The notes: generated by a model not told the origin, from the letters alone. Positions 21,572-35,689 are shown, counted from the stretch's first letter. The stretch: 64,000 nucleotides of DNA from Bradyrhizobium campsiandrae (GCF_014529705.1 NZ_JAANIH010000016.1:62001-126000); one strand, 5' to 3'. Numbers and translations: made by a program.

Positions 21572-22408
21572 CTAATGCGACATCAGCGCCGGGATCGTCA
21601 TGGCGTCCAGCATGGCGCGGGTGACGCCGCCGAGGAAACGCTCCTGCAATCGCGAGTGGCCGTAGCCGCCCATCACCAGCAGATCGAGGTTTTCGTCGGC
21701 TGCCAGTGACAGGATGGTCGGCTGGATATCGGCGCGTGTGGCCGACAGGCTGATGGGGCGGGTCGAGAGGCCGCGCCGTCCGAGATGCTTGGCCAGATGG
21801 TTCGCCGAGACGTCGCCGGAGACGGTGTCGGCCTCGTTGATCGTAATGATCGCAATGTCCTCGGCGCGAGACAGAAATGTCGCTGCGTCGCGCAACGCGC
21901 GCGCTGCAACCCGGCTGCCGTCCCAGCAGATGCCGATTCGTTTTGCCTTGAAGCTTCCCCGGAACGTATAGGGCAGGAACAGGACCGGGCCGCCCGCCTG
22001 AAACAGGATCTCGCGGGGGACGTCGTTGTCGAACGAGACCTGCCCGGGCTCCGGCTGAAGCACGACGCTGAGATCGTGCAGCCGTGCCATCTCGCCGAGC
22101 GAGCCGGCTGCATCCACCGGAATCGCACCGAGCGGGTAGCAGGTATAGGAGATATCGGCATTCGCGGCTTCGCTCTTGAACACCGCGAGCGCCGCTTCGG
22201 CCCGCTCCACCGCACGCTCGCGTTCCATCTCGAACACGGCCGCTACGGCCGCGCCGCCCTCCATCACACAGGCCGCGCTGCTTGCGACATAGCCGATTGC
22301 GACCGCATCGACATGGGCATTGAGGCTGGCCGCGAGCGAGATCGAGCCTTCAACCACCGCACGCATCGGCCGCTCGGTCGGGACATGGACGAGAATGTCT
22401 TTGTACAT
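21572..22408 (-). CDS. Universal stress protein, tandem UspA type
   Basis: 278 residues from the ATG at 22408 (TTGGAG at -10). Two Usp-like halves: N-terminal MYKDILVHVPTE, degenerate, and C-terminal (about 145-278) with the ATP-binding pattern MGGYGHSRLQERFLGGVTRA (G-2x-G-9x-G-S/T). This two-domain layout resembles UspE-like rhizobial stress proteins. It is divergent from the HtrA protease gene, which suits a stress-response pair, though no shared operator is proved. Confidence 0.9.
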   Translation of the reverse strand: MYKDILVHVPTERPMRAVVEGSISLAASLNAHVDAVAIGYVASSAACVMEGGAAVAAVFEMERERAVERAEAALAVFKSEAANADISYTCYPLGAIPVDAAGSLGEMARLHDLSVVLQPEPGQVSFDNDVPREILFQAGGPVLFLPYTFRGSFKAKRIGICWDGSRVAARALRDAATFLSRAEDIAIITINEADTVSGDVSANHLAKHLGRRGLSTRPISLSATRADIQPTILSLAADENLDLLVMGGYGHSRLQERFLGGVTRAMLDAMTIPALMSH

Positions 22409-22572
22409 GGCGTTGGCTCCAATGGACATCATTTGATCGGCGCAGCCTTTCACGAAGCGAACGTCTCGCGTTGAGCTGCATCAAATATGCGGCGATGATG
22501 CTGCCCTGCGTCCGCCGGACGCACGTTCTTTGCCAAGATTTAATCGGACGGACGGGGCGCCGTAAGGTGGCG

Positions 22573-22615
22573 ATGTCCATGTTGGGTGCAAGGCGACTTA
22601 CCCCAACATGGACAT
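22573..22615. promoter_or_regulatory. Perfect 14-bp inverted repeat just upstream of degP
   Basis: ATGTCCATGTTGGG (22573-22586), 15-base spacer, CCCAACATGGACAT (22602-22615), ending 6 bases before the ATG at 22622. In RNA it would form a strong stem-loop at the translation start; in DNA it could be a dimeric regulator site. It shares no obvious sequence with known ROSE-type thermometers. Confidence 0.7.
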
Positions 22616-22621
22616 TTCGAC

Positions 22622-24169
22622 ATGATCGATCGCGTCAATTCCGACACCAGCTCCGCTCGCAAAATCCTGAGGCCGCGCCGGCTGGCGCTGCTCGGCACCG
22701 TGGCCGCGCTTGGCGTGGCCGTGCTGGCTGCTTCTCCCGCTTCAACCTCGTTCGGCGTGGCTTCCCTGATTTCGCCGGCGCAGGCCGCTGAAAGCGCCGC
22801 GACGCCGCCCGGCTTCGGCGACCTCGTCAGCAAGGTCAAGCCGGCCGTCATCTCGGTCCGGGTGAAGATCGACCAGGACGACGACAAGAGCGCGATGCTG
22901 CAACAGAACCGGATGGACCAGGACGAGGATGCCCCGCTCGACCAGTTTTCGCGCCAGTTCGGCTTCCGCTTTCCGGGCGGCATGAACGGCATGCCGCGCC
23001 AGCATCACCAGACGATCACGGGCGAGGGCTCCGGCTTCTTCATCTCCGCCGACGGCTATGCCGTGACCAACAACCACGTCGTCGACCATGCGCAGTCGGT
23101 GCAGGTGACGACGGACGACGGCACGATCTATACCGCAAAGGTGGTCGGCACCGATCCGAAGACCGATCTCGCGCTGATCAAGGTCGAGGGCAAGAAGGAC
23201 TTTCCGTTCGTGAAGTTCGCCGACCAGAAGGCGCGGATCGGCGACTGGGTGGTCGCGGTCGGCAATCCCTTCGGCCTCGGCGGCACCGTGACGGCCGGCA
23301 TCGTCTCGGCGAACGGCCGCGACATCGGCAACGGTCCCTATGACGATTTCATCCAGATCGACGCGCCGATCAACAAGGGTAATTCCGGCGGTCCTGCGTT
23401 CGACATGAACGGCAATGTGATCGGCGTGAATACCGCGATCTTCTCGCCCTCGGGCGGCTCTGTCGGCATCGGCTTCGACATTCCGGCCTCGACCGCAAAG
23501 CTCGTCGTCGCGCAGCTGAAGGACAAGGGGGCTGTCACCCGTGGCTGGCTCGGCGTGCAGGTGCAGCCGGTGACGGCGGACATCGCCGACAGCCTCGGCC
23601 TGAAGGCGGCGCGCGGCGCCATCGTCGACAGCCCGCAGGAGGGGAGCCCGGCGGCGAAGGCCGGCATCGAGGCGGGCGACGTCATCACGGCTGTCAACGG
23701 CAGCGCGATCAAGGATTCCCGCGATCTCGCCCGCACCATCGCCACCCTGGCGCCGGGCACGTCCGTCAAGCTGGACGTCGTCCACAAGGGCGACAGCAGG
23801 ACGGTGACGCTCGCGCTCGGCGAACTGCCGAATGAGCGGCAGGCCAAGGCCGACGACAAGGCTGATGACGGCAAGGCGCAGCAGGCTCCCGGCACGCCGC
23901 GTCTCGGCCTCAGCCTGGCTCCGGCCGGCGACGTCCAGGGCGCCGGCCAGAAGGGCGTCGTCGTCACCGAGGTCGACCCGCAGGGTCCGGCGGCGCAGCG
24001 CGGCATCCAGACCGGCGACGTCATCCTCAATGTCGGAGGCAAGGACGTCGCCAATGTCGGCGACGTTCGCGCCGAGCTGGCGCAGGCCAAATCATCCGGC
24101 AAGAACAGCGTGCTGTTGCGGGTGAAGAGCGCGCAAGCGACCCGCTTCGTCGCGGTGCCCCTCGCCTGA
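22622..24169 (+). CDS. degP: Periplasmic serine protease, HtrA/DegP (Do) family
   Basis: 515 residues from the ATG at 22622; a GTG at 22586 lies inside the inverted repeat and is less likely. Long N-region plus signal peptide (hydrophobic about 21-38, cut near SPAQAAE). Trypsin-like domain with catalytic His152 (NNHVVDHA), Asp182 (KTDLALIKV) and Ser255 (NKGNSGGPAFD), then two PDZ domains (about 280-370 and 405-505). Degrades or refolds damaged envelope proteins. Divergent from a universal stress gene. Terminator immediately downstream. Confidence 0.93.
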   Translation: MIDRVNSDTSSARKILRPRRLALLGTVAALGVAVLAASPASTSFGVASLISPAQAAESAATPPGFGDLVSKVKPAVISVRVKIDQDDDKSAMLQQNRMDQDEDAPLDQFSRQFGFRFPGGMNGMPRQHHQTITGEGSGFFISADGYAVTNNHVVDHAQSVQVTTDDGTIYTAKVVGTDPKTDLALIKVEGKKDFPFVKFADQKARIGDWVVAVGNPFGLGGTVTAGIVSANGRDIGNGPYDDFIQIDAPINKGNSGGPAFDMNGNVIGVNTAIFSPSGGSVGIGFDIPASTAKLVVAQLKDKGAVTRGWLGVQVQPVTADIADSLGLKAARGAIVDSPQEGSPAAKAGIEAGDVITAVNGSAIKDSRDLARTIATLAPGTSVKLDVVHKGDSRTVTLALGELPNERQAKADDKADDGKAQQAPGTPRLGLSLAPAGDVQGAGQKGVVVTEVDPQGPAAQRGIQTGDVILNVGGKDVANVGDVRAELAQAKSSGKNSVLLRVKSAQATRFVAVPLA

Positions 24170-24194
24170 TTGCTCAAGTCCTGCAGCAAACTCG

Positions 24195-24221
24195 AAAGGC
24201 GGCTCGCGGGCCGCCTTTTTT
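24195..24221 (+). terminator. Intrinsic terminator after degP
   Basis: AAAGGCGGC/GCCGCCTTT stem with 6-base loop, then a run of T (TTTTTT overlapping the stem end). 25 bases after the degP stop. Confidence 0.85.
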
Positions 24222-24444
24222 GCGCACGCGCCTGCGAGATGACCACAGGCCGTCGATAACATTCTCGTTAACGGCAGCAATGATGACGGGTTCGTCCGAA
24301 AAAGCCGCGTTCGCTCCTCACACTTCAGAGTTGCTTGCTGGGCTTTGGCGTCAATGACGCCGCCGAGGCAAACTGCAGGTGGAACTTCGAACGTCCGGCC
24401 GCTTTGTGGAACCGGCCGGTGGTTCGAATTTGATCGGTGCCGAC

Positions 24445-24807
24445 ATGGATCGATTGAAACTCTCGCTGAAGCTTGTGCTCCTCGCGGCGCCTCTGGTGCT
24501 ATCGAGCGGAAGTGCCATGGGGCGTGACGACGGCCGCTTCACGGATTCGCCCCTGAAGCCCTGGTTCGACAGCCTCCGTAGCCATCTCGGTCCATGCTGC
24601 TCGGATGCCGATGGCGTCGCGGTGGCCGATCCTGATTGGGAATCGCTCAATGGACACTATCGAGTCCGCCTCGACGGGCAGTGGGTCGAGGTCCCCGACG
24701 AAGCGGTGATCACTGAACCGAACCGCGCCGGCCGCACCATGGTCTGGCCGGTCAAGACGGCGTTCGGCATCTCGATCCGCTGCTTCATGCCCGGCAGCAT
24801 GACCTGA
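24445..24807 (+). CDS. Small exported protein, Cys-rich, unknown
   Basis: 120 residues from the ATG at 24445. Signal peptide about 1-26 (KLSLKLVLLAAPLVLSSGSA, then MGRDD). Mature part has the pair CC in HLGPCCSDADGV, then DPDWESLNGHYRVRL, WVEVPDEAVITEPNRAGR, VWPVK and a late Cys (IRCFMPGS). I recall similar exported proteins in Bradyrhizobium with this GxCC-DG...VPxxAV pattern but no function. Start choice is uncertain because the Shine-Dalgarno is weak. Confidence 0.65.
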   Translation: MDRLKLSLKLVLLAAPLVLSSGSAMGRDDGRFTDSPLKPWFDSLRSHLGPCCSDADGVAVADPDWESLNGHYRVRLDGQWVEVPDEAVITEPNRAGRTMVWPVKTAFGISIRCFMPGSMT

Positions 24808-24818
24808 GGTTAGTCGCG

Positions 24819-25100
24819 TCAGCGCTTGGCGGATTTGCGCTTTGCGCTCTTCTTCTTGGATGTCTTTTTCTTGGACGTCTTTCGCTTCGATGCCGTCTTC
24901 GACGTCTTCTTCGGCACCTTCTTGCCCTTCTTGCGTGCCTCCGACAGGCCGATCGCAATCGCCTGCTTGCGGCTCTTCACGCGCCCGCCGCGTCCGCCGC
25001 GTCCGCTCTTCGCGGTCCCCTTCTTGTAGCGTCGCATCTCGCGCTCGACATCACTGCCTGAGCTGCGTGAGTAGCGGCGCTTCTTTGCCTTGCGTGCCAT
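24819..25100 (-). CDS. Lysine/arginine-rich DUF6496-like protein
   Basis: 93 residues from the ATG at 25100 with GGGAGAGAG upstream. Central motif YKKGTAKSGRGGRGGRVKSR and then KQAIAIGLSEARKKGKKVP is the DUF6496 pattern; the C-terminus is a histone-H1-like tail of repeated KKTSKKK/KRKSAKR. Highly basic, so nucleic-acid binding is plausible. An EcfG-like promoter lies 28 bases upstream, suggesting general stress induction. Confidence 0.7.
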   Translation of the reverse strand: MARKAKKRRYSRSSGSDVEREMRRYKKGTAKSGRGGRGGRVKSRKQAIAIGLSEARKKGKKVPKKTSKTASKRKTSKKKTSKKKSAKRKSAKR

Positions 25101-25127
25101 CAACTCTCTCCCTTGGCCCGGAAAGAG

Positions 25128-25152
25128 AACAGGAGGGCTTGCGCAAGGTTCC
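25128..25152 (-). promoter_or_regulatory. EcfG-type promoter (GGAAC-N16-TGTT)
   Basis: Reading the minus strand: GGAAC at 25152-25148, 16 bases, TGTT at 25131-25128; start codon 27 bases further. Fits the alphaproteobacterial general stress sigma factor pattern. Confidence 0.6.
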
Positions 25153-25172
25153 AATGCGCCGGCCGGAGTTGC

Positions 25173-25367
25173 TCAGAACGAGTTCGCGAGCTCGATCTCG
25201 GCTTCCAGCGCCCGGATGCGGCGCGCGGCTTCGGAAGAGGAGAGACCTCGATCATATTGCGCGGGCTGGTAGGCCTCCTCGCTCAGCCGCTTCAGTCGCA
25301 GCCCCTGCGCTCTGGTCATCTGCTCCATGAGAAAAGCCTTGGCGTCGTATTTACCCTGAACCTGCAT
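25173..25367 (-). CDS. DUF3072 family small protein
   Basis: 64 residues, ATG at 25367 with GGAGAGCG upstream. LMEQMTRAQGLRLKRLSEEA then AQYDRGLSSSEAARRIRALE reproduces the DUF3072 pattern (MT-AQ-LK-LSEEA ... LS-EAS-RI). Such proteins are small, soluble and of unknown role. Transcribed away from the gene at 25429. Confidence 0.75.
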   Translation of the reverse strand: MQVQGKYDAKAFLMEQMTRAQGLRLKRLSEEAYQPAQYDRGLSSSEAARRIRALEAEIELANSF

Positions 25368-25428
25368 GTTCGCTCTCCGTCGTGAATTCCTGGCTTGACT
25401 ATATGTTCTTATTTTGTTCTAACAAGCC

Positions 25429-25704
25429 ATGGACAACAGAATTAATCAAATCCGACGTAAAATCAGCGCCTTGAGGCTGGAAATGGCCGACGTCGAGGCG
25501 TCGGTGCGCGATCTCGTCAATCGCGATCGTGACTGCGCCGAACGGGTCCAGGCGCAGATGGATCTGCGCCGAAAAATCAACCTGCTGATCGGCGAGTGGA
25601 TGGCCGCTGGTGGGGGCGAAATATTGCCCGACATCCGCGACCGGATCCGTCTTCGGCCGTTGAAGAATGAGACGAGGCCGACCGGCAGAGCCGCCCGTCG
25701 CTGA
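25429..25704 (+). CDS. Small coiled-coil protein, unknown (first of a related pair)
   Basis: 91 residues from the ATG at 25429. Helical N-terminal half (RINQIRRKISALRLEMADVE, then VRDLVNRDRDCAERVQAQ) and a basic tail. The region before the start is AT-rich (TTGACT at 25395 and TTCTAA near 25416) with little room for a ribosome-binding site, so the message may be nearly leaderless. Similar in layout to the gene at 25739. Confidence 0.5.
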   Translation: MDNRINQIRRKISALRLEMADVEASVRDLVNRDRDCAERVQAQMDLRRKINLLIGEWMAAGGGEILPDIRDRIRLRPLKNETRPTGRAARR

Positions 25705-25738
25705 GAGAGCTTGCGCCTGCGGCGGATGGAGGCTGGTG

Positions 25739-25942
25739 GTGGAGGACGACCCGGACGCCTACCGGATTCTCAAGCTGCGCGCCGAGATCCTCGAATTGGG
25801 CTCCGCGATCCGCCAATTGCAGCGTGAGGGGCTCGACGATGCCGCGGCCCAGCTCCTGATCGGGCGCAAGCGGGCCCAGCTCGACCACCTCGTGAAGAAG
25901 GGCGGCAGCGGCCTTAACATCCCTGACATCCGACGCAGCTAA
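25739..25942 (+). CDS. Small helical protein, unknown (second of a related pair)
   Basis: 67 residues from the GTG at 25739, which has GGAGG 6 bases upstream; a longer form from the ATG at 25667 overlapping the previous gene is possible but lacks a good signal. AYRILKLRAEILELGSAIRQ then LLIGRKRAQLDHLV and ending NIPDIRR parallels the neighbour (ISALRLEMADVEASVRDL, LRRKINLLIGEW, ILPDIRDR), suggesting an old tandem duplication. Confidence 0.5.
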   Translation: MEDDPDAYRILKLRAEILELGSAIRQLQREGLDDAAAQLLIGRKRAQLDHLVKKGGSGLNIPDIRRS

Positions 25943-25977
25943 AGCGGTCGCGCAACGCGACATGCCGGAGCTCGTCG

Positions 25978-26178
25978 ATGCCGGATGCCGAAACGGCCGC
26001 ACTGCTGCGAGCGGTTCTGGATGAAGTCTGTGCGGAGCTTGCGCCGTTCGATATGGTGACGCGCGAGCGTGTCGCCGCCAGACTGAATGACCTCGTTCGG
26101 TCGGGGCCCTGCTCGGTCGACGATCTGAGGCAGGCCGGGCGGGATGCTCTGATCCGCGTACCGACCATGTGGCCTTGA
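25978..26178 (+). CDS. Small conserved-type hypothetical protein
   Basis: 66 residues, ATG at 25978 with CGGAG at about -8. VLDEVCAELAPFDMVTRERV, then ARLNDLVRSGPCSVDDLRQ and AGRDALIRVPTMWP. The pattern (helix, conserved G-x-S/C-V-DDL, ending in PTMW) recalls short proteins found in many copies in Bradyrhizobium genomes. No function known. A strong stem-loop follows 22 bases after the stop. Confidence 0.6.
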   Translation: MPDAETAALLRAVLDEVCAELAPFDMVTRERVAARLNDLVRSGPCSVDDLRQAGRDALIRVPTMWP

Positions 26179-26200
26179 CAGGCTTCGACCCAACGCAAGA

Positions 26201-26220
26201 GGCCCCGCTTCCGCGGGGCC
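26201..26220. terminator. GC-rich bidirectional stem-loop
   Basis: GGCCCCGC (26201-26208), TTCC, GCGGGGCC (26213-26220), between two convergent genes. The T tract is weak on both strands, so termination is likely but not certain. Confidence 0.6.
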
Positions 26221-26229
26221 CGAGCGAGC

Positions 26230-26472
26230 TTACTTGGTGTTAGCAGGTGCGCTTTTGTTGTTTGTCATCGTTCCGCCCTGATCGGAGCCGGGACCGGAGC
26301 CGCCCTGGCCGGAAGGATCGCTGCCCTTGGACTTCATGTTGGCGCCCGTGGTCTGCGACGACGAGGTCGCCGATCCATGTTTGGCCTTGTGCGACTTGGC
26401 CTGCGCGGCGAACGGCGCGGCGGCAAGGCCGGTTGCCAACATCACGGCGAGAGCGAGCTTGGTCGTCTTCAT
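26230..26472 (-). CDS. Small exported low-complexity protein
   Basis: 80 residues from the ATG at 26472 with CAGGGAG upstream. Signal peptide ends at AAPFAAQA (about residue 25). The mature part is Ser/Gly/Asn/Lys rich (SGQGGSGPGSDQGGTM) with no cysteine. An EcfG-like promoter sits about 38 bases upstream. Similar in kind to the exported protein at 35391. Confidence 0.65.
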   Translation of the reverse strand: MKTTKLALAVMLATGLAAAPFAAQAKSHKAKHGSATSSSQTTGANMKSKGSDPSGQGGSGPGSDQGGTMTNNKSAPANTK

Positions 26473-26510
26473 GTGGGGGAACTCCCTGAGTTGAATTGAC
26501 GCAGGCAGCC

Positions 26511-26535
26511 AACCGCCATTTGCCCCAGGAGTTCC
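26511..26535 (-). promoter_or_regulatory. EcfG-type promoter (GGAAC-N16-GGTT)
   Basis: Minus strand GGAAC at 26535-26531, 16 bases, GGTT at 26514-26511. Precedes the exported protein gene starting at 26472. Confidence 0.55.
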
Positions 26536-26566
26536 CAACAAAGCGTCGCGGTTGTTCGCGCCTGCT

Positions 26567-26836
26567 TCAAGATTCCTTGTCCGCGTCGAGGATGAACACG
26601 ACGCCCGTCAGCGCGGCACCGATCGCAAACGTCGTCACCATCGTGCCGACAAAAACGAAGGCGGCCCCGCTGCCGCCGTGGTTCAGCAACTCTGCCACCG
26701 CAGGATTGGCCAGAAGAAGTGCGAGCGTGAAGATCAGGCCGAGGGCCGCACCCATCATCGCCTGGGTCATCAATTTGATGAAGCCGGTGGGAGAGACCAG
26801 GCTGGGCAACTTGTTCGGCGACTTTTTTGCGCGCAT
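26567..26836 (-). CDS. Small two-span membrane protein, unknown
   Basis: 89 residues. Basic N-terminus (MRAKKSPNKLPS) and two hydrophobic helices (about 27-47 ALGLIFTLALLLANPAV and 57-82 AAFVFVGTMVTTFAIGAAL), both termini probably cytoplasmic. A textbook EcfG promoter lies 25 bases upstream, so induction in general stress is the best clue to its role. Confidence 0.65.
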   Translation of the reverse strand: MRAKKSPNKLPSLVSPTGFIKLMTQAMMGAALGLIFTLALLLANPAVAELLNHGGSGAAFVFVGTMVTTFAIGAALTGVVFILDADKES

Positions 26837-26861
26837 GGAACTGCCATCGATCTGGCAGGCA

Positions 26862-26886
26862 AACGCGCGCGTTGACCTCCGGTTCC
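26862..26886 (-). promoter_or_regulatory. EcfG-type promoter, exact (GGAAC-N16-CGTT)
   Basis: Minus strand GGAAC at 26886-26882, 16 bases, CGTT at 26865-26862. Exact match to the published general stress sigma factor consensus as I know it. Confidence 0.7.
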
Positions 26887-26977
26887 ATCCTGCATCAAGG
26901 AATTGTCAACGGCCGCTTCATCGGGCGTTCATGCCGAGCTTGCGAGGATGAGCGCCATCAACACGGGAACATCAGCT

Positions 26978-27199
26978 ATGGGTAAGGTGGTCTTTCTCTA
27001 TCGCTCGCTGGCTTACCGTAACGCGGCGGCCGACATGTTGCGCAAGGCGCGCAAGCTGCCGCGCGGTGTGGAGCGCAGCGCGGCCCGCCGCTATGCGAGA
27101 GCATTACGCGATCTTGCGAAAACGGAAGCCTGGCTCGAAGGGCGCGTCGCCGACGAATCGCGGCCGATGCCGCGCCTGAAGGTCGTTGCGTCACGTTAG
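26978..27199 (+). CDS. Small basic helical protein, unknown
   Basis: 73 residues from the ATG at 26978 (GGGAA upstream); an in-frame ATG at 26948 is the alternative. FLYRSLAYRNAAADMLRKAR, then GVERSAARRYARALRDLAKT and EAWLEG form two basic helices. Resembles in size and style the proteins at 7660, 21341 and 36298. Its TAG stop lies inside the end of the repeat element that follows. Confidence 0.55.
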   Translation: MGKVVFLYRSLAYRNAAADMLRKARKLPRGVERSAARRYARALRDLAKTEAWLEGRVADESRPMPRLKVVASR

Positions 27200-27306
27200 A
27201 GCGTTTTCAAGCGAAGTGGATGCCGGTTCGCGTCAAGAAAACGCGTCAAGCCAGGAATCGAGAGCCCGTCCCGTGCCGATTCCATCGGAACGGGAAAGGC
27301 TCTAAC
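27195..27306. repeat. RIME-like intergenic palindromic element
   Basis: 112 bp bounded by a perfect terminal inverted repeat GTTAGAGC (27195-27202) and GCTCTAAC (27299-27306). Inside are GCGTTTTC/GAAAACGC (27201-27208, 27237-27244) and an arm with CCGATTCCATCGG. The wording (GCGTTTTCAAGCGAAGTGGA, CCGGTTCGCGT, AACGGGAAAGGCTCTA) matches my memory of a dispersed element in Bradyrhizobium and related genera. It lies exactly between two convergent genes and supplies the TAG stop of each. Confidence 0.75.
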
Positions 27307-28795
27307 CCAACGCACGCTGGAGTTCGGGAGAGGTGCCGGCCTCGAGCTTGTCCTGCGCCGCCGAATTTGCCGCGCTCTTGCGCGTCAACGGCACCTCGAG
27401 GCGGCACAGAAGGCCCTCGGAACGCCAGTCGAATTGCGCCTGTCCGCCGAGTTGGGATTCGACGCTGGCCAAAAGGCTTCTCGTTCCGAAGCCGCGCGAT
27501 TTCGGCGTCCTGACCAGCGGACCTCCGCTCTCCTCCCAGGTCAGCGTGAGAAGATCGTTCTCGACCACCCAGCCGATTGCGAGCCGCCCCGACCGGGTCG
27601 AGAGCGCGCCATACTTCGCCGAATTGGTGAAGAGTTCGTGCAGTGCCAGCGCCAGCGTCTGGGCGGTCGCAGGCAGCAGCTGTACCTCGGGGCCCGCCAG
27701 CCTGATCTGTCCGCCGGGCGAATAGGGCGCAAGCTCCTCGTCGATCAGCTTGGAGAGCTCGGCGCCCTGCCAGCTCGACAACGACAGGATGGTGTGCACG
27801 CGGGCGAGGGCGTTGATGCGGCCTTCGACGGCATTGACATAGGCCTTCACTTCGTCGGCGCGGGTGAGGCGCACGATGGACTGCGCCAGCGCCAGCGCAT
27901 TCTTGGCGCGGTGGTCGACTTCGCGCGCGAGCAGGTTCTGCCGTTCCTCGGCGCGCTTGCGTTCGGTGATGTCGACGGTAACGCCGCTGACCCGCACCAC
28001 GCGACCATTCGGATCGGCGGTTGCGGCTGCAGTGCCGACGCACCAGCGCACCTCGCCGTCGGGTCGCACGATGCGGAATTCCGTCTCGTAGGCGCGCGTG
28101 CCCTTGTTGAATTCGGCGATGGCCTTGCGCAGCTGATCGACATCGTCGGGATGCAGCAGGGCCTGAACGTTGGCCGGGTTGACTTCGAAGTTCTCGGGAC
28201 TGACGCCAAAGATGCGATATTGTCCGTCGTCCCACATCCAGTCGCCGCTGACCCAGTCCCAGTCCCACGATCCCATCTTGCCGGCCGCGATCGCCATGCT
28301 GCGCCGCTCTTCGCTCTCGCGCAGCTTCGCGGTGGAGTTCTCCAGCTCGGCGGTGCGGGCGCGGACGCGATCCTCGAGATCCTGGTTCAGCCGCTCGAGC
28401 TCGCGCGTCTTGCGATAGAGCTCGGCAAACACCTTGACCTTGGCGCGGAGCACCTCGGGCACGACCGGCACCGGCACGTAATCGACCGCGCCCATCTCGT
28501 AGCCGCGCAGCCGGTCGATGTCGCTGACTTGAATCGCCGAGATGAAGATCATCGCGGTCTTCTGGAAGCGCGGATGCTCGCGGATCATCGCCGCGAGCTC
28601 GAAGCCGTCGAGCTCGGGCATGCAGACGTCGACCAGGATCACCGCGATCTCGGTCTTGAGCAGCACCTCCAGCGCCTCGCGGCCGGACGAGGCGACGACG
28701 AGGTTCTCGCCGAGTTCCTTCAGGATCACCTCGTAGGCGAGCAGCTTGGCCGGCTGATCGTCGACGAGGAGGATATTGACCTTTTCGTGGTCCAT
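27302..28795 (-). CDS. REC-PAS-HWE-family histidine kinase
   Basis: 497 residues from the ATG at 28795. N-terminal receiver (about 5-120: VNILLVDDQPAKLLAYEVIL, phospho-Asp in VILVDVCMPELDGF), linker coiled coil (about 125-170), PAS/PAC (175-290) and HWE-type kinase core: phospho-His in REVDHRAKNALALAQSIVRL, N-box LALHELFTNSAKYGAL and the defining WEE in LTWEESGG. Unusual order, with the receiver first, so kinase output is probably gated by phosphorylation from another kinase; the adjacent HAMP-array hybrid kinase (13 bases upstream, same strand) is the obvious candidate. HWE kinases often feed PhyR in the general stress response. Confidence 0.9.
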   Translation of the reverse strand: MDHEKVNILLVDDQPAKLLAYEVILKELGENLVVASSGREALEVLLKTEIAVILVDVCMPELDGFELAAMIREHPRFQKTAMIFISAIQVSDIDRLRGYEMGAVDYVPVPVVPEVLRAKVKVFAELYRKTRELERLNQDLEDRVRARTAELENSTAKLRESEERRSMAIAAGKMGSWDWDWVSGDWMWDDGQYRIFGVSPENFEVNPANVQALLHPDDVDQLRKAIAEFNKGTRAYETEFRIVRPDGEVRWCVGTAAATADPNGRVVRVSGVTVDITERKRAEERQNLLAREVDHRAKNALALAQSIVRLTRADEVKAYVNAVEGRINALARVHTILSLSSWQGAELSKLIDEELAPYSPGGQIRLAGPEVQLLPATAQTLALALHELFTNSAKYGALSTRSGRLAIGWVVENDLLTLTWEESGGPLVRTPKSRGFGTRSLLASVESQLGGQAQFDWRSEGLLCRLEVPLTRKSAANSAAQDKLEAGTSPELQRALG

Positions 28796-28808
28796 TCTCG
28801 GATCCAGC

Positions 28809-35105
<6,297 letters not shown>

Positions 35106-35390
35106 ACTAATTCCCCCGCAGGCGTCGCCCGAATCTCAAGGCGTGACGCGACTGATCAAAATAGAGCGTCAGCCAAATTCGAAATCAAGCGCCAAGGTCG
35201 CGACGCGAGGAATTGGAACCTGCCGTGCTCAGCCCAAGCAACCCAACCGGCAAGACTGCGAAAAGTTCCCCCGATCTCAAAAAAATTCATGGCCTTGAGG
35301 TAGACGCGTTCCCATCCTGAAACTCGGCCGTCGGCCGAGGAACGCCCGCAGAGGCCCAAGGTTAGCTCAGCAGATACAGGGAGAGCGGAT

Positions 35391-35684
35391 ATGAAAGCCG
35401 GATTGATCGTTGTCGCCGCATTGTTCGCCACCGGATCGGCTCTTGGTCAGGCCGGCGCGCCCAGTGGGCGCGGAGCGGTGACCGGCGATCCCGCCGCAAG
35501 CTCCGCCACCCCGCATGCGGATTCGCAAACCACGGGGACGGCCTCCACGTCAAATCCCAGCGGCAGCGGCACCTCGACGTCGGGCGGCAAGGATGCCAAT
35601 GGCGATGCCGGCCGGGACAAGATGCCGGAGAGCAATCGTACCAAGCGGCCGCTGGACCAGCAGCATCACCCGGAAGACAGATAG
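35391..35684 (+). CDS. Small exported low-complexity protein
   Basis: 97 residues, ATG at 35391 with GGGAGAG upstream. Signal peptide (LIVVAALFATGSALGQA, cut near residue 19-21), then a Ser/Thr/Gly/Asp-rich mature part (TSNPSGSGTSTSGGKDANGD) ending in a charged tail. No recognisable domain. Comparable with the exported protein at 26230. Confidence 0.6.
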   Translation: MKAGLIVVAALFATGSALGQAGAPSGRGAVTGDPAASSATPHADSQTTGTASTSNPSGSGTSTSGGKDANGDAGRDKMPESNRTKRPLDQQHHPEDR

Positions 35685-35689
35685 GGCTT

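Noticed and set aside
26900..26935. GGAAT...CGTT on the plus strand before the gene at 26978
   Set aside because: The spacing is 22 bases and the -35 is GGAAT, so it does not fit the EcfG pattern.
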